A stretch of DNA of 64,000 nucleotides from Actinomadura barringtoniae (lineage in GTDB: Bacteria > Actinomycetota > Actinomycetes > Streptosporangiales > Streptosporangiaceae): NCBI RefSeq assembly GCF_017573505.1, contig NZ_JAGEOJ010000007.1:310001-374000 (forward strand), read 5' to 3'. A model generated the notes under the pieces. The model had not been told where the DNA came from, did no database searches, and was given only the letters and a program-made list of their open reading frames with translations. Made by a program: the position numbers and the translations under genes. Numbering within the stretch: the first letter of the stretch is position 1; each line of letters starts with the position of its first letter. Shown here in pieces: positions 54,751 through 63,191 of the stretch.

Positions 54751-57101
54751 TGCAGTCCTTTGCGGTGACCCAACCGTTCCAACCAGCCTACGAACAACCG
54801 GTGCACCGCCTCCGCGCCGACCAGCGGTTCAGCGGGCACCGGCCAGTCTGCGGGGTGAACGAGCATCGCCTCGGTCTGCCAGCCGCCCAGTCCCCCGTGG
54901 CAGCCGACCAGCTCCTCGAACGCCGCCACCTCGCCCGTCGCCTCGTCCACCATGCTGTTGAGGTAGATGTCAGGCGCATGGTCGAGCCGGGTCACCCGCA
55001 GCATGTCGGCGGCCGCGTTGGCAGGGAAGTCCGCAAGCGGATCGGAGCCGTCGACCGTGCCGTCGACCAGATGGTGGATGCCGTCCCGGCCCACCGCGAT
55101 CGGCCCGCCTGTTTCTGATTCCACTACGGCGAACGCGATTCCCGGATGGTTGGCCAACGCCCCGACCATGCCCGGCCAGAGACGTTCGATCTGCTCGTAG
55201 GTAAGCCTGCCGGGCTCGCGGGGAAAGTAGACCAACCCCAAGTTGCCCGAGGCCGCGACCACAACCTCAGGGCGTTCCTGCTGCACGGCAGGTGTCTCGT
55301 TGCCGCGTACGGCAGGTGTCTCGTTGCCGCGTACGGCAGGTGCGGTCTGGGCGGCGGATTGCTCATGCGCGCGTACGGAAGGCGCCTCGTCGGCACGGGC
55401 GGCGGGCGCGTCACCGTCATGTGCGGCGGGCGGTTCGTTCTGGCGTATGGCGGAACGGCCGTCGCCTGCTAGGGGCTGAGCGGCGTTCTCATCATCGAGG
55501 GCTACAACGGCCTGCGCGGTGCGCGGCTTTGCTTGTGCTCTGCCGTCCGTCCCGTGGGTGGGGCCCAGGCCGGTGCGGGCGCGGTCTCGGAGGACGCGGC
55601 GGGCTATGCCGGCGCTGACGCTTTCCTGTTCGGTCAGCTGGCTGAGGAAGGTGTTGACCGGTCCCCACTCCTCGAACGTGCCTGTGGCGGTTTGCATCTG
55701 GGCCGTGCCGCCCATGAGGTCGCGGACCAGGTCCTCCAGGGGCAGGCCGTAGCGTTGCCGGAAGGTGGCGCCCTGGCTTTGACCGTGGTCGGACACGACC
55801 ACGAAAGCGTACGGGCGGGGAGCCTGGGCCGCGACACGTTCGAGCTGACCGAGGACCTCGTCGAGACCTTCGAGAGCGCGCAGGGATTCGGCGCGGACCG
55901 GTCCGGCGTGGTGGGCGATCTCGTCGTAGTCGACGAAGTCCACGTAGACGGAACGGGTTCCGCGCATGAGCTGCTCTACGACGAGGGCCACGTTGAGGTC
56001 GCGGAGCATCACGTTCGTCACACCGCGCAGGAGGACGTACGAGCCGCCGCGGCGGATGCGGGGTTCGATGCCGAGGTTGCGCTGGCGGCGGGCCTGGTAG
56101 AGCTCCTTGGCCATTTCGCCGACGGTCAGGATGAGCGCACGGCTGAAGCCGAACGGGTGCGTGAAGAACGAGGCGTAGGAGGACGACGGTCCTAGGGCGT
56201 CGCGGCGGCGGCCGGACGCGCCGCTCATGGAGAGCAGGCTCACGGCGGCGTCGCCGGAGAACAGGTTGCTGATGCTCGCGCCGTCGTCGGCGAGCAGGCC
56301 GCGGCCGTCGGAGATCCGGGACTCGATCTCGGCGGCGTCGGCGGGCCGGTTGGCGACGAGCATCCGCCCGGCGTCCTTCTCGTACCAGCGGAACGCGGGG
56401 ATGCCCTCGGTCGAGCCGTGCAGCAGGCCGGCCTGCGAGACCGGCGTGGTCGAGGGGACGCGCGCCGTCCAGCCCCGTACGACATGCTCGCCGGAACGGA
56501 CCCAGCGCGACAGGTTGGGGAGGTTCCCCGCGTTCAGCGCCCAGTCGAGGACCGGCCGCGGAACGCCGTCCAGCTGCACGAACACCACGCCGGGCATGTC
56601 ACTGGGTTCGATCACGCCGCGGCCGCGCGTGGCCTGGCGGACGCAGTGGCCGATGAACGCGTCGTCGGCGTCGACGGCGAGGAGCCAGCTGAGGATCGTG
56701 GCGAACAGCGCGTACAGCCACGCGGCACCGATCGCGTCCCAGAACGAGTTGACGTCGATGCCCGGCGCGAGGGTCAGGCCGACGTAGCCGACGATCGCCT
56801 GGGTGAACAGCCCGATCGCGAACACCCCGAACCACGAGAGCGCCACCGCGAGGGCGGTGAGGACGGGCCGCAGCACGGCGTCCACGATGGCGATGATCAG
56901 TACGGCGGCCACGACGCTCGCCGGGGTGCGGGCCGATATCCCGCCGTGGATCGCGATGATGGCGGACAGCACGAGGACGCCCAGGAACCAGGCCCACAGC
57001 AGATTCACGACCTGCCGCCAGCGGGGCCGCCAGCCGCTCAGCAGCCAGCGGGCGAGCCGATTCCGCCTGCTCTGCCTGCGCTGCGCAGGCACCTCGACCA
57101 T
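54747..57101 (-). CDS. membrane protein with holin-fold domain and type I phosphodiesterase domain
   Basis: About 784 residues. The N-terminal ~150 hold four membrane helices (VLIIAIVDAVLRPVLTALAV) like the standalone holin-fold protein at 49527. Then comes an alkaline-phosphatase-superfamily domain: VVFVQLDGVPRPVLDWAL, a Thr nucleophile in PSTTPVSQAGLLHG, VDFVDYDEIAHHAGP and VVVSDHGQSQGATF. A ~95-residue low-complexity insert with a 24-bp repeat splits it. The start is unsure (ATG 57101 or 57131, no Shine-Dalgarno); GGTCA-GGG-TGACC lies just upstream. Confidence 0.85.
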   Translation of the reverse strand: MVEVPAQRRQSRRNRLARWLLSGWRPRWRQVVNLLWAWFLGVLVLSAIIAIHGGISARTPASVVAAVLIIAIVDAVLRPVLTALAVALSWFGVFAIGLFTQAIVGYVGLTLAPGIDVNSFWDAIGAAWLYALFATILSWLLAVDADDAFIGHCVRQATRGRGVIEPSDMPGVVFVQLDGVPRPVLDWALNAGNLPNLSRWVRSGEHVVRGWTARVPSTTPVSQAGLLHGSTEGIPAFRWYEKDAGRMLVANRPADAAEIESRISDGRGLLADDGASISNLFSGDAAVSLLSMSGASGRRRDALGPSSSYASFFTHPFGFSRALILTVGEMAKELYQARRQRNLGIEPRIRRGGSYVLLRGVTNVMLRDLNVALVVEQLMRGTRSVYVDFVDYDEIAHHAGPVRAESLRALEGLDEVLGQLERVAAQAPRPYAFVVVSDHGQSQGATFRQRYGLPLEDLVRDLMGGTAQMQTATGTFEEWGPVNTFLSQLTEQESVSAGIARRVLRDRARTGLGPTHGTDGRAQAKPRTAQAVVALDDENAAQPLAGDGRSAIRQNEPPAAHDGDAPAARADEAPSVRAHEQSAAQTAPAVRGNETPAVRGNETPAVQQERPEVVVAASGNLGLVYFPREPGRLTYEQIERLWPGMVGALANHPGIAFAVVESETGGPIAVGRDGIHHLVDGTVDGSDPLADFPANAAADMLRVTRLDHAPDIYLNSMVDEATGEVAAFEELVGCHGGLGGWQTEAMLVHPADWPVPAEPLVGAEAVHRLFVGWLERLGHRKGLQ
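55287..55334 (-). repeat. 24-bp tandem repeat in the phosphodiesterase insert
   Basis: Two perfect units starting GGCAGGTGTCTCGTTGCCGC, followed by decayed copies to about 55450; encodes P-A-V-R-G-N-E-T. Confidence 0.8.
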
Positions 57102-57254
57102 GAGCCGATCAGAACAGATGACCCCGGGCATGTAAAGCAAGGGGTCACCCTGACCTGCACAAATACCGATAATGTGCGACTCGTTCGAGGACAGGTTCGT
57201 GGCCTCGGTCTGGCGGGCATATGGCTGACCGGGGACGATGATGATCGGGGGAGC

Positions 57255-57512
57255 ATGCCGGACGACGAGGAAAAGGCGATCGAGATCGGTGAGGCCCTGG
57301 CGGGCATGCGGCTCGTGCCGCTACCGACCGGCTGGACGGCGCTCGCCGCGGTCGTGCTGGTCAAATGCCTCGACGAGGAGGGCCGCGCGTCATGGGCGTT
57401 CCGGACGACGGACGGCCTGAACGACGAGGAACTGCTCGGTGCCCTTGTCGTACGGACGGACCTGCTCAGGCGGGAACTGCTCGACGCCTACGAGGGCGAG
57501 GACGACGACTGA
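57255..57512 (+). CDS. small hypothetical protein
   Basis: 85 residues, acidic at both ends (MPDDEEKAIEIGEALAG and LLDAYEGEDDD), predicted alpha/beta with GWTALAAVVLVKCLDEEGRA in the middle. No known family. GGGGGAG lies 4-5 nt before ATG 57255. Its last 25 bp overlap the 3' end of the converging methyltransferase-like gene. Confidence 0.65.
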   Translation: MPDDEEKAIEIGEALAGMRLVPLPTGWTALAAVVLVKCLDEEGRASWAFRTTDGLNDEELLGALVVRTDLLRRELLDAYEGEDDD

Positions 57513-58276
57513 ACGACCAGCATTTCGGTCGCGCCGCGCTGGAATTCGTACTGCACTGGCCGCAGCTCGGCTCGCAGGACGTTGTGGCGGCTCGGGCCGT
57601 TCAGATCGTTGTGGCTCGGGCCGTTCAGGTCGTTCACGGCGCTCGGGCCGTTCAGGTCGTTCGAGGCGCTCGGGTCGTTCGAGGCGCTCGGGTCGTTCGA
57701 GGCGTTCAGGGCGTTCAGCAGCGGGTTGAGGAAGGCGACCGGGTCGCCTGGGCCGCGGCGTACGAGCGGATAGACGCGTACCTCGCGTCGCGCGACCCTG
57801 GCCATCTCCAGCAGCGCCGCCTTGTGCCAGGCCTGGTCGAACGGGTCGGCCCACGTGAACAGCAGGTGCGACGACAGCACGAGGTCCACGCTGTTGTCGC
57901 GGAGCGGGAGGGTCGGCAGGCTGCCCGCTATGTAGCGGCCGGGTCGTTCTTGCACATCGTTCAAGAAACGCTGTGCGGCGGCGGCCCGGACGTCCAGGAA
58001 GGCTTCGGGCGAGCCGTACCAGTCCCAGGTGAAGCTCTCCTGCGCGTCCAGACGCATCGCGCCCAGGTGAACGCTGTCCTCCGCGATCCGTTCCGCCAAG
58101 CTCGCGGCCTGGGCGTACAGCGGATCAACGGCGAGGCCGCGACCCCCTGCCGCGCCGAGTTCGGCGGTGAAGCTGGACGCTCCCCCAGCACAATCCAGGA
58201 CAAACCCTTCCAGATCAGCCTGTGAGAGCGAGAACATCGCCACATATTCGGCGAACGAGCGCGAACTGAGCAGCAC
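57488..58276 (-). CDS. SAM-dependent methyltransferase-like protein
   Basis: 262 residues. Motif I is FVLDCAGGASSFTAELG and the second strand acidic residue is in GLAVDP; SVDLVLSSHLLFTW is the motif IV region. Substrate unknown. Between the last strands sits a repeat-rich insert (residues ~187-230) of N-D-L-N-G-P-S and N-D-P-S-A-S units from a DNA array. GTG 58276 is leaderless (TAAGCT, 7 nt). Divergent from the oxidoreductase gene with a very short shared promoter region. Confidence 0.78.
   Translation of the reverse strand: MLLSSRSFAEYVAMFSLSQADLEGFVLDCAGGASSFTAELGAAGGRGLAVDPLYAQAASLAERIAEDSVHLGAMRLDAQESFTWDWYGSPEAFLDVRAAAAQRFLNDVQERPGRYIAGSLPTLPLRDNSVDLVLSSHLLFTWADPFDQAWHKAALLEMARVARREVRVYPLVRRGPGDPVAFLNPLLNALNASNDPSASNDPSASNDLNGPSAVNDLNGPSHNDLNGPSRHNVLRAELRPVQYEFQRGATEMLVVQSSSSPS
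57588..57720 (-). repeat. in-frame tandem array (18, 24 and 27 bp units) near the methyltransferase C-terminus
   Basis: Variants of GGCTCGGGCCGTTCAGGTCG in series; all unit lengths are multiples of three, so the reading frame is kept. Confidence 0.8.
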
Positions 58277-58302
58277 GCAAGGCAGCTTACGAGGAGGCCG
58301 TG

Positions 58303-59274
58303 ATGGAGCCGATCCGATGGGGGATCTTGGGCACGGGCACGATCGCCCGCGTGTTCACCGAGGACCTGTTGCGCCTGCCCGACCATGCCGTCGTGGCGGT
58401 CGGCTCGCGTTCCAAGGACACCGCGGAGGCCTTCGCCGACCGCCATTCCGTGACCCGCGCGTACGGCTCCTATGCCGAGCTGGCCGCGGACGACGAGGTG
58501 GACGTCGTTTACATCGCCACACCCCATAACCTGCACGCTTCCAACGCTCGGCTATGCCTGGAGGCCGGACGCGCTGTTCTCGTAGAGAAGCCGTTCACCG
58601 TGACCGCCGCCGAGGCGACCGAGACCGTTGCCCTTGCCCGGGAACGCGGCCTCTTTGCATTGGAGGCGATGTGGACCCGTTTCAACCCGGTCATCGACCA
58701 CCTACGGACTCTGGTCTCTTCAGGGGCGATCGGTGAAATCCAGGCCATCTACGCCGACTTCAGCGCCGCGTTCCCGTACGACCCGGAACACCGCGCATGG
58801 GCACCCGCCTTGGCCGGCGGCGCACTCCTCGACCTGGGGATCTACCCCTTGTCGTTCACCTGGATGCTGATGGGCCAGCCCGACCGGGTCAACGTCATCT
58901 CCACCCCGGCCCCTACCGGCGTGGACGCCAATACCGCAATCACGCTCGGTTTCCCTAGCGGCGCCGTGGCTCTGCTTCATTGCGGGCTTTTGGCGGACTC
59001 TCCCCAGTCGGCCACCATCGTGGGAACGGCCGGGCATATCCACATCCCCGATTTCTGGCACCCGAACTCGCTGACCCTTCACCGTCCAGGCTCGGAGCCC
59101 GAGACGTACAGCGTCACCCTGAACGGCCAGGGCTACACCTACCAGGCCATAGAGGTCGCCCGCTGCCTCCGTGCCGGCCTCCTCGAATCCCCCAAGATGC
59201 CCCTGGACGAGACCATCGCCATCCTCAAGGTCATGGACACCCTCAGAACCCAAGCCGCAGCACCCCAGGCCTAG
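58303..59274 (+). CDS. Gfo/Idh/MocA-family oxidoreductase
   Basis: 323 residues. The N-terminal Rossmann fold WGILGTGTIARVFTEDLL binds NAD(P); the family EKPF motif is in AVLVEKPFTVTAAEA; the C-terminal beta-sheet domain follows. Oxidises a sugar or cyclitol; substrate unknown. ATG 58303 is preferred to GTG 58300 because of spacing to GAGGAGG. Imperfect 19-20-bp repeats cross the stop codon. Confidence 0.9.
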   Translation: MEPIRWGILGTGTIARVFTEDLLRLPDHAVVAVGSRSKDTAEAFADRHSVTRAYGSYAELAADDEVDVVYIATPHNLHASNARLCLEAGRAVLVEKPFTVTAAEATETVALARERGLFALEAMWTRFNPVIDHLRTLVSSGAIGEIQAIYADFSAAFPYDPEHRAWAPALAGGALLDLGIYPLSFTWMLMGQPDRVNVISTPAPTGVDANTAITLGFPSGAVALLHCGLLADSPQSATIVGTAGHIHIPDFWHPNSLTLHRPGSEPETYSVTLNGQGYTYQAIEVARCLRAGLLESPKMPLDETIAILKVMDTLRTQAAAPQA

Positions 59275-59313
59275 CCTCAGACCCCACGCCTAGTCCCAGG
59301 GCCCCAGGCCGCC
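59263..59313 (+). repeat. 19-20-bp imperfect repeats across the oxidoreductase stop codon
   Basis: CCCCAGGCCTAGCCTCAGA (59263-59281, contains TAG), CCCCACGCCTAGTCCCAGGG (59282-59301), then a partial CCCCAGGCC. Confidence 0.65.
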
Positions 59314-59367
59314 CGCCGCTTAGCCCCATCCCTGGACGGCGGCGCTCCTGCGGGTACTTTTGTCTGC

Positions 59368-59751
59368 ATGATCCCTGAAAGCCATGAGGACCTGCTGATC
59401 CGCCCGCTGTTCGTTCATCTTGCGACGATCGGTCCCAACGGGGCGCCGCAGGTGCAGCCCATCTGGCAGATCTGGGACGGTGAGGTGCTGCGCTTCACCA
59501 CGACCACCGATCGCCAGAAGCACCGCAACGTGGTCGCCGACCCGCACGTGTCGATCTCGGTGAACGACCCGGACAAGCCGTACCGCTACCTGGAGATCCG
59601 CGGCCTCGTCGAGTCGATCGAGCAGGACCCCGAGGGCAACTTCTTCGACGTCCTCGCCCAGCGCTACGGCCTCGAGTACCAGCGCCCCGTCGGCGACAAG
59701 GACAGCCGCGTCATCCTGGTCGTTCGTCCGGTCAAGACCACCAGCCAGTAA
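59368..59751 (+). CDS. PPOX-class F420-dependent oxidoreductase
   Basis: 127 residues, split-barrel flavin/deazaflavin fold. FVHLATIGPNGAPQVQPIW, LRFTTTTDRQKHRNVVADP and VSISVNDPDKPYRYLEIRG are characteristic. Uses F420 (or FMN) to reduce an unknown substrate. ATG 59368 is leaderless (TACTTT at 59355-59360, 7 nt). Confidence 0.92.
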   Translation: MIPESHEDLLIRPLFVHLATIGPNGAPQVQPIWQIWDGEVLRFTTTTDRQKHRNVVADPHVSISVNDPDKPYRYLEIRGLVESIEQDPEGNFFDVLAQRYGLEYQRPVGDKDSRVILVVRPVKTTSQ

Positions 59752-59916
59752 CCCTGACGGCCGCTGGCGACTGCACCGCGACCTGGACATGGCGCGACCG
59801 TGGCGCTCACCGACACCAATCTGGGCGGTGAGCTGTCGCTGCCGTTCTACGAGGACAAGATGGGATATCGCAGACAGGCTGTGATCTTGCGCAAGCACCT
59901 GGACCAAGGAGCCCCG

Positions 59917-60237
59917 ATGATCGCCAGAGTCTGGCGCGCGACCGCCACCCCCGACGGAGCGGACGCCTACCGGGAGCACTTCACCGGCTCCGTCCTGCCC
60001 GCGCTCCGCAGCCTGAACGGCCATCGAGGCGCGTACCTCCTCCGCCAAGACGCGGAAGGCCAGGTGGAGCTGGAGGTCATCACCCTCTGGGAGTCCTTCG
60101 AGGCCATCCACGCCTTCGCCGGCGCCGACGCGACATCGGCGGTCGTGGAGCCGGAGGCCCAGGCCGTTCTCCTCAACTTCGACAAAACGGTCAGCCACCG
60201 TACGGTCGTGGTCGACACCGTGACCGACCAGACCTGA
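59917..60237 (+). CDS. antibiotic biosynthesis monooxygenase-like (ABM) protein
   Basis: 106 residues, dimeric alpha/beta-barrel fold: MIARVWRATATPDGADAYRE at the start and VELEVITLWESFEAIHAFAG later. ABM-domain proteins act as cofactor-free monooxygenases or stress enzymes; role unknown. ATG 59917 has AAGGAG 5 nt upstream. The in-frame 39 codons before it (from GTG 59800) look protein-like but lack a ribosome site and may be a gene remnant. Confidence 0.78.
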   Translation: MIARVWRATATPDGADAYREHFTGSVLPALRSLNGHRGAYLLRQDAEGQVELEVITLWESFEAIHAFAGADATSAVVEPEAQAVLLNFDKTVSHRTVVVDTVTDQT

Positions 60238-60300
60238 CCCCCAGCGCCTGCGCTAGCCTCGAATCTTGGGTTGCACGGACCCCCGGAACAGGAGGGTTCC

Positions 60301-60939
60301 ATGTCCAACCTGCCCGAGTACTACCAAGAGCGCGCCGGCGAATACGACGCCATCTACGCCAAGCCCGAACGCCAGAACGACCTGGCTCGCCTCCACGCGG
60401 CCTTGCCCCGCCTGGTCGAAGGCCGCCGCGTACTGGAGATCGCCGCAGGCACCGGCTACTGGACCCGAACGCTGGCGACGTCCGCCGCGACCGTCACCGC
60501 CACCGACCTCAACGATCAGCCGCTAGAGGTGGCCCGCGCCCGGCAGTACGGCCCGGCCCAGGTCACCTTCCAGACCGCCGACGCCTACGCCCTCACCGAG
60601 GTCCCGGGAGACTTCGACGCCGTCTTCATCGGCTTCTTCTGGTCCCACATTCTCCGCGAGGACGTCCCGCGCTTCCTGGAAGGCCTGCGATCCCGCCTCA
60701 ACCCCGGAACGGCCATGATCGCCCTGGACAACCGCTACGTCCCAGGGAGCAGCACCCCCATCTCCCGTACGACCGCCGCCGGCGACACCTACCAGGAGCG
60801 CACCCTCACCGACGGGCGCACGTACGAGATCCTCAAGAACTTCCCCACCGAAGCCCAGTTCCGTACGGACATCGGGACCGACCTCAGCTGGACCGAGCTC
60901 CCGTACTACTGGCTTGCCACTTGCGACCTCAATCCATAG
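60301..60939 (+). CDS. class I SAM-dependent methyltransferase
   Basis: 212 residues. YYQERAGEYDAIYAKP precedes motif I VLEIAAGTGYWTRTLA; VTATDLND is the second acidic loop and DFDAVFIGFFWSH motif IV. Small-molecule methyltransferase, substrate unknown. ATG 60301 follows AGGAGGG. Confidence 0.9.
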   Translation: MSNLPEYYQERAGEYDAIYAKPERQNDLARLHAALPRLVEGRRVLEIAAGTGYWTRTLATSAATVTATDLNDQPLEVARARQYGPAQVTFQTADAYALTEVPGDFDAVFIGFFWSHILREDVPRFLEGLRSRLNPGTAMIALDNRYVPGSSTPISRTTAAGDTYQERTLTDGRTYEILKNFPTEAQFRTDIGTDLSWTELPYYWLATCDLNP

Positions 60940-60960
60940 ACACGCGATTACAGTGAATCC

Positions 60961-61581
60961 ATGCCCGGCGAATTGGTGCCCGATCGCGGCAAACTCCGTG
61001 CCTCTCACGAGGACCGGGACCGGGCCGTGGAACGCCTCCGCATCGCCGCCGGCGACGGCCGCCTGAACGCCGACGAGCTGGACGAACGCCTAGAAGCCGC
61101 CCTCACGGCCCGTACCTACGGCGAACTCGAGGCCCTCCTCACCGACCTCCCGGCCGAAGCCGAGCCAGCCACCACCACCACCAAGGACATCTCGCGCATC
61201 GCGGTCAACAGCGCGACAGCCCGACGCGAAGGCCCCTGGACGGTCCCGCAGCGCCTGGAGATCCAGTGCGCCAGCGGTTCCGTCCACCTCGACTTCACCA
61301 CCGCCGTGATCACGCTGCCCACCCTCGAGATCGACGCCTCAGTCCACAGCGGCTCCGTAACCCTCGTGGTCCCGCCAGACGTCCACGTCGACCTGGACGA
61401 CGTCTCGGTAAGCAGCGCCAGCGTAAAGAACCGCGCCCGAGCCACCACCCCACAAGTCCGGCTCCGCGTTCACGTAACCGGCGAGGCCCACCAGAGCTCC
61501 ATCACGGTCAGGCACCCCCGCCGCACCTTCTGGCAATGGCTCCTCCGCCGCCCCATCCCCGCCGCTAGCCAACTCGCCTGA
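60961..61581 (+). CDS. DUF1707 domain-containing protein
   Basis: 206 residues. The actinobacterial DUF1707 helix motif RASHEDRDRAVERLRIAAGD then GRLNADELDERLEAALTART is at residues 13-52. The rest is beta-rich with repeated S-G-S-V / S-A-S-V turns, like a DUF4097-type beta-helix. Perhaps membrane-associated by its basic end (RHPRRTFWQWLLRRP). ATG 60961 is leaderless (TACAGT, 6 nt). Confidence 0.88.
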   Translation: MPGELVPDRGKLRASHEDRDRAVERLRIAAGDGRLNADELDERLEAALTARTYGELEALLTDLPAEAEPATTTTKDISRIAVNSATARREGPWTVPQRLEIQCASGSVHLDFTTAVITLPTLEIDASVHSGSVTLVVPPDVHVDLDDVSVSSASVKNRARATTPQVRLRVHVTGEAHQSSITVRHPRRTFWQWLLRRPIPAASQLA

Positions 61582-61702
61582 TCACCCCGCCTACCCGGCG
61601 CCCCTGAGCGAGCAAGGCAAACACCCTCCTCAACGCGAGGTCCATCAGCCTGCCCAAAACCCGTTGTCAGCTTCCGCATCAGCGACCAAGGAGCACGCAC
61701 CA

Positions 61703-62281
61703 GTGAGCACGACCCAAAAGCCCAACCCAACCGACAAACCCGTACGCCCCCACCGGTACGTACTGACCGGGGCGCCGGGCGTAGGCAAGACCACGATCGC
61801 CCACCGCTTGAGGGCCCGCGGACTCACAGTCGTCGACGAGGCCGCCACCGACGTCATCGCCGACAGGCAGGCCCGCGGTGAGCAAGAGCCCTGGAACGGC
61901 CCCGGATTCCTAGAAGAGGTCCTCCAGACCCAACAAGAACGCCAGCAGAACGCCCCTGACACCGTTATCCAGATCTATGACCGTTCCCCGCTATGCACCC
62001 TGGCCCTGGCCCATTACCTGCAGCGCACAGTCCCAACAGCGCTGAAGGCGGCAATCGACCGCATAGAGCGCGAGAACGTCTACCAACGGCAGGTCTTCCT
62101 GATCCACCCGATCGGCTTCGTCACCCCCACCGCAGCCCGCCGAATCACGCTCGAGGAATCCCTAACCTTCGCCCGCATACACGAGCAGGTGTACCGATCC
62201 CACGGCTACGAGCTGATCGACGTCCCACCCGCCCCCATCGAACAACGCGCGTCAGCCATCGAAACCCACATCCGCCAGTGA
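61703..62281 (+). CDS. AAA-family P-loop ATPase/kinase-like protein
   Basis: 192 residues. P-loop LTGAPGVGKTTIAHRL, Walker B-like QIYDRSPLCTLALAHYL and an Arg pair in PTAARRITLEES. This is the AAA_28 group, small nucleotide/metabolite-kinase-like proteins of unknown substrate. GTG 61703 has AAGGAG upstream; the longer frame is not needed. Confidence 0.82.
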   Translation: MSTTQKPNPTDKPVRPHRYVLTGAPGVGKTTIAHRLRARGLTVVDEAATDVIADRQARGEQEPWNGPGFLEEVLQTQQERQQNAPDTVIQIYDRSPLCTLALAHYLQRTVPTALKAAIDRIERENVYQRQVFLIHPIGFVTPTAARRITLEESLTFARIHEQVYRSHGYELIDVPPAPIEQRASAIETHIRQ

Positions 62282-62392
62282 CCTGCGGACGGACAACCCA
62301 ACCCACCTGCCCGGCAGCCCCAGCACCGCCTGGCGACGCCGTCGGTGAGGTGAGACGATCGCCGGAGGCCGTACGGGTGGAAGGGAGCCGTC

Positions 62393-62680
62393 GTGATCGA
62401 GATGCTGGCCGGAGCGCTGATCTTCGGAACCGGCCTGGCAATCGGTCGCCTCCTGCCCCGGCGCAAGCAAGACCAGAAGGCCGTCGAACGCGGGCCGTTG
62501 TGCCAGTGCGGCCACGGCGCCTCGTTCCACGACGTCGAGGGCCGCTGCCGTGCAGGCGTCGAACGCCCAACGTGGAACAACGGTGCATGGACGGGCAACG
62601 AGATGCAGCCGTGTGAATGCCAGAAGTACACCGGCCCCGAGCCCCTTCCATCCTTCTACGCTCCAGAACTACCCGAGTAA
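62393..62680 (+). CDS. small Cys/His-rich membrane-anchored protein
   Basis: 95 residues: one N-terminal membrane helix (MLAGALIFGTGLAIGRLL), a basic stretch, then CQCGHGASFHDVEGRC and CECQK, which could hold a metal. No known family. GTG 62393 has GAAGGGAG about 5 nt upstream. Confidence 0.65.
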   Translation: MIEMLAGALIFGTGLAIGRLLPRRKQDQKAVERGPLCQCGHGASFHDVEGRCRAGVERPTWNNGAWTGNEMQPCECQKYTGPEPLPSFYAPELPE

Positions 62681-62902
62681 CGAGACGCACGACCTCCAAG
62701 CTCGTTCAGCGACCGAGCCGGAGACCGTGAGTTGCGACACCCGGGCGCCTCACAGAGGCGTTGCCGCAGGTGGTCTCGGCGATCTCGGGGCGCGCGAGCA
62801 TCACGATCACCGAGGACGTAGGGCCCCTTCGAGGGCTGAAGTCCGGCGGCTCCCAGGGAATGCAAAAGGCCCCTCCGCAGTGATCGCGAGGGGCCTTTGA
62901 GC
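62681..62902. other. non-coding gap before tRNA-Arg
   Basis: No credible gene. It holds a CGCCTC-ACA-GAGGCG hairpin (62747-62761) and the tRNA terminator. A short frame near 62760-62880 looks vaguely protein-like and may be a gene remnant. Confidence 0.4.
62865..62898 (-). terminator. terminator of tRNA-Arg
   Basis: Perfect arms AAAGGCCCCTC / GAGGGGCCTTT read on the minus strand and ending in TTTT, 5 bp after the CCA. Confidence 0.9.
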
Positions 62903-62978
62903 TGGCGCAGCCGGAGGGATTCGAACCCCCAACCTTCTGATCCGTAGTCAGATGCTCTATCCATTGAGCTACGGCTGC
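62903..62978 (-). tRNA. tRNA-Arg (anticodon ACG)
   Basis: Acceptor GCAGCCG/CGGCTGC, D-arm TAGCTCAATGGATAGAGCA, anticodon stem TCTGA-CTACGGA-TCAGA, T-loop GGTTCGAATCC. Discriminator G and an encoded CCA. A decodes CGN after A34-to-I editing. An open frame over it on the same strand is a shadow. Confidence 0.97.
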
Positions 62979-63021
62979 TCAACCGGAGACAACTGTACCG
63001 GCTGTCTGGACCTAACCGCGA

Positions 63022-63095
63022 ATCGGTTCCCCAGAACGCGCGTCCGGGGGTGGGGCCGTCGATCCGGGCCAGTGACCTGGGTCATGGGAACCGAT
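63022..63095. other. inverted repeat upstream of the lipoprotein gene
   Basis: ATCGGTTCCC (63022-63031) and GGGAACCGAT (63086-63095), with TGACC-TG-GGTCA (63073-63084) nested inside. Candidate operator or leader structure. Confidence 0.5.
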
Positions 63096-63191
63096 CGGGG
63101 GGTAGCGGGGTCAAAGGGGTAATCGAGACGCAGGTGACCCGTGGGGTTTACCCTCGTCCGAGCCAAATCCCCCCGTTCAAGGAGAAATCCC

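Noticed and set aside
62656..62982. Minus-strand 108-residue protein starting MSSRSSMDRASDYGSEGWG
   Set aside because: This is the translation of tRNA-Arg, a common false ORF.
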